Of a stretch of 33,898 nucleotides of DNA, positions 33,611-33,898 are shown piece by piece; position 1 is the stretch's first letter, and each line of letters starts with the position of its first letter. The DNA is from Saprospiraceae bacterium. GTDB lineage: Bacteria > Bacteroidota > Bacteroidia > Chitinophagales > Saprospiraceae. The stretch spans positions 1 through 33,898 of the forward strand of contig JANQRV010000382.1 of assembly GCA_028284395.1 (NCBI GenBank). The letters run 5' to 3'. Position numbers and translations under genes: made by a program. The notes under the pieces were generated by a model. The model did not search any database, had not been told where the DNA came from, and was given only the letters and a program-made list of their open reading frames with translations.

Positions 33611-33826
33611 AAGCTTTCCGTAAGTCATCATTTCGGAGGTGGGTTCGAAATCCAGCATGTCATCTGGCATGGCATCCAAGACTTCAAAGGTGTGGGACTC
33701 ATTGACTTGCCAACGTTCGGCAAACAAGGGCAGCCATTTGGAGTGAATCGTGTTGGCGGGCACGGAGGGCAGTACAACCGGCATGGAAGCACATCCGACG
33801 AGGGCCAAGGCTTTCCTTCTGTTCAT
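33605..33826 (-). pseudogene. Truncated DinB-family gene
   Basis: The 73-codon frame starts with a Tat-like signal (MNRRKALALVGCASMPVVLP) and then ERWQVNESHTFEVLDAMPDD followed by MLDFEPTSEMMTYGKL. This matches the N-terminus of secreted DinB superfamily proteins, where helix 1 carries the Y/H-T-x-E-V-L-x-A-M-P signature. Family members are about 170-190 residues and continue with the metal-binding helices; here the frame ends at once inside a palindromic repeat, and only 62 bp remain before the next gene. It is probably a broken gene. A short functional protein is less likely, since the metal ligands are missing. Nothing else is seen between 33827 and the window end. Confidence 0.6.
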
Positions 33827-33898
33827 AAGCTTGAGGTTTTTGTAGTAAGATACGGATAAACCACTAAGATCTTACCAGCCAAATGCCTAAATTTAGGT

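Noticed and set aside
1-33898. CRISPR arrays, insertion sequences, phage genes, tRNA and rRNA
   Set aside because: Reading through the intergenic gaps showed no regularly spaced repeats, transposase motifs or tRNA-like cloverleaf ends; a tRNAscan or IS search was not possible here.

Overview
The window looks like chromosomal DNA of a Bacteroidota bacterium, most likely from the Saprospiria (Lewinella/Saprospiraceae-like). The evidence is the gliding-motility/T9SS type-B C-terminal domain with SprB-type repeats, the PorP/SprF-family outer-membrane protein beside it, many lipoprotein and short signal peptides, weak Shine-Dalgarno sequences, and several matches to the Bacteroidota -7 promoter box TAnnTTTG. 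This is inference from gene content; no rRNA or other marker gene is present. I see no tRNA, rRNA, CRISPR array, phage or insertion sequence. No gap without a gene exceeds 300 bases; the longest is 2976-3236, in which I see nothing convincing.

Layout. (1) 1-4292: the 3' part of a giant secreted adhesin-like protein, followed by its probable PorP/SprF partner. (2) 4447-11078: housekeeping and stress genes: Lon protease overlapping an RlmI-like rRNA methyltransferase, a convergent DASH cryptochrome, an ArfB-like ribosome rescue factor, and a SCO copper chaperone overlapping a cytochrome c lipoprotein. (3) 11044-15099: a membrane acyltransferase, a membrane-anchored AraC-type regulator, a class D beta-lactamase-like lipoprotein and an uncharacterised lipoprotein. 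(4) 15230-17364: a MoxR/Mg-chelatase-like AAA+ ATPase with the tRNA t6A synthesis gene (TsaC/Sua5 family) behind it. (5) 17482-20672: an uncharacterised lipoprotein, a 141-residue protein and a large LVIVD beta-propeller protein. (6) 20686-25262: a flavodoxin-fold NAD(P)H oxidoreductase with a Crp/Fnr regulator, then a MarR regulator translationally coupled to an S41 peptidase, then a secreted beta-helix protein. (7) 25293-28334: a three-gene ABC efflux operon (adaptor, permease, ATPase). (8) 28457-30963: a wrecked NmrA-type oxidoreductase gene, a divergent HxlR regulator, an APH-fold kinase and a CxxC protein. (9) 30988-33826: a CocE-type hydrolase with a TspO-like membrane protein, then a DinB-like gene cut short inside a palindromic repeat.

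The most informative non-coding structures are two regulatory regions. Upstream of the MarR gene, two identical 12-bp palindromes (TTGATATATCAA), 31 bp apart, bracket a perfect Bacteroidota promoter. Between the HxlR gene and the NmrA pseudogene, a GTATAC operator cluster is interleaved with two back-to-back -7 boxes, although the presumed target gene is dead. Several start codons were moved downstream from the longest open frame because the upstream extension would run through a promoter or precede the signal peptide. I did not find a clearly new multi-gene system. The best leads are the decayed HxlR/NmrA locus, the MarR-S41 operon, the beta-lactamase homologue with an altered motif III, and the repeat-truncated DinB gene.
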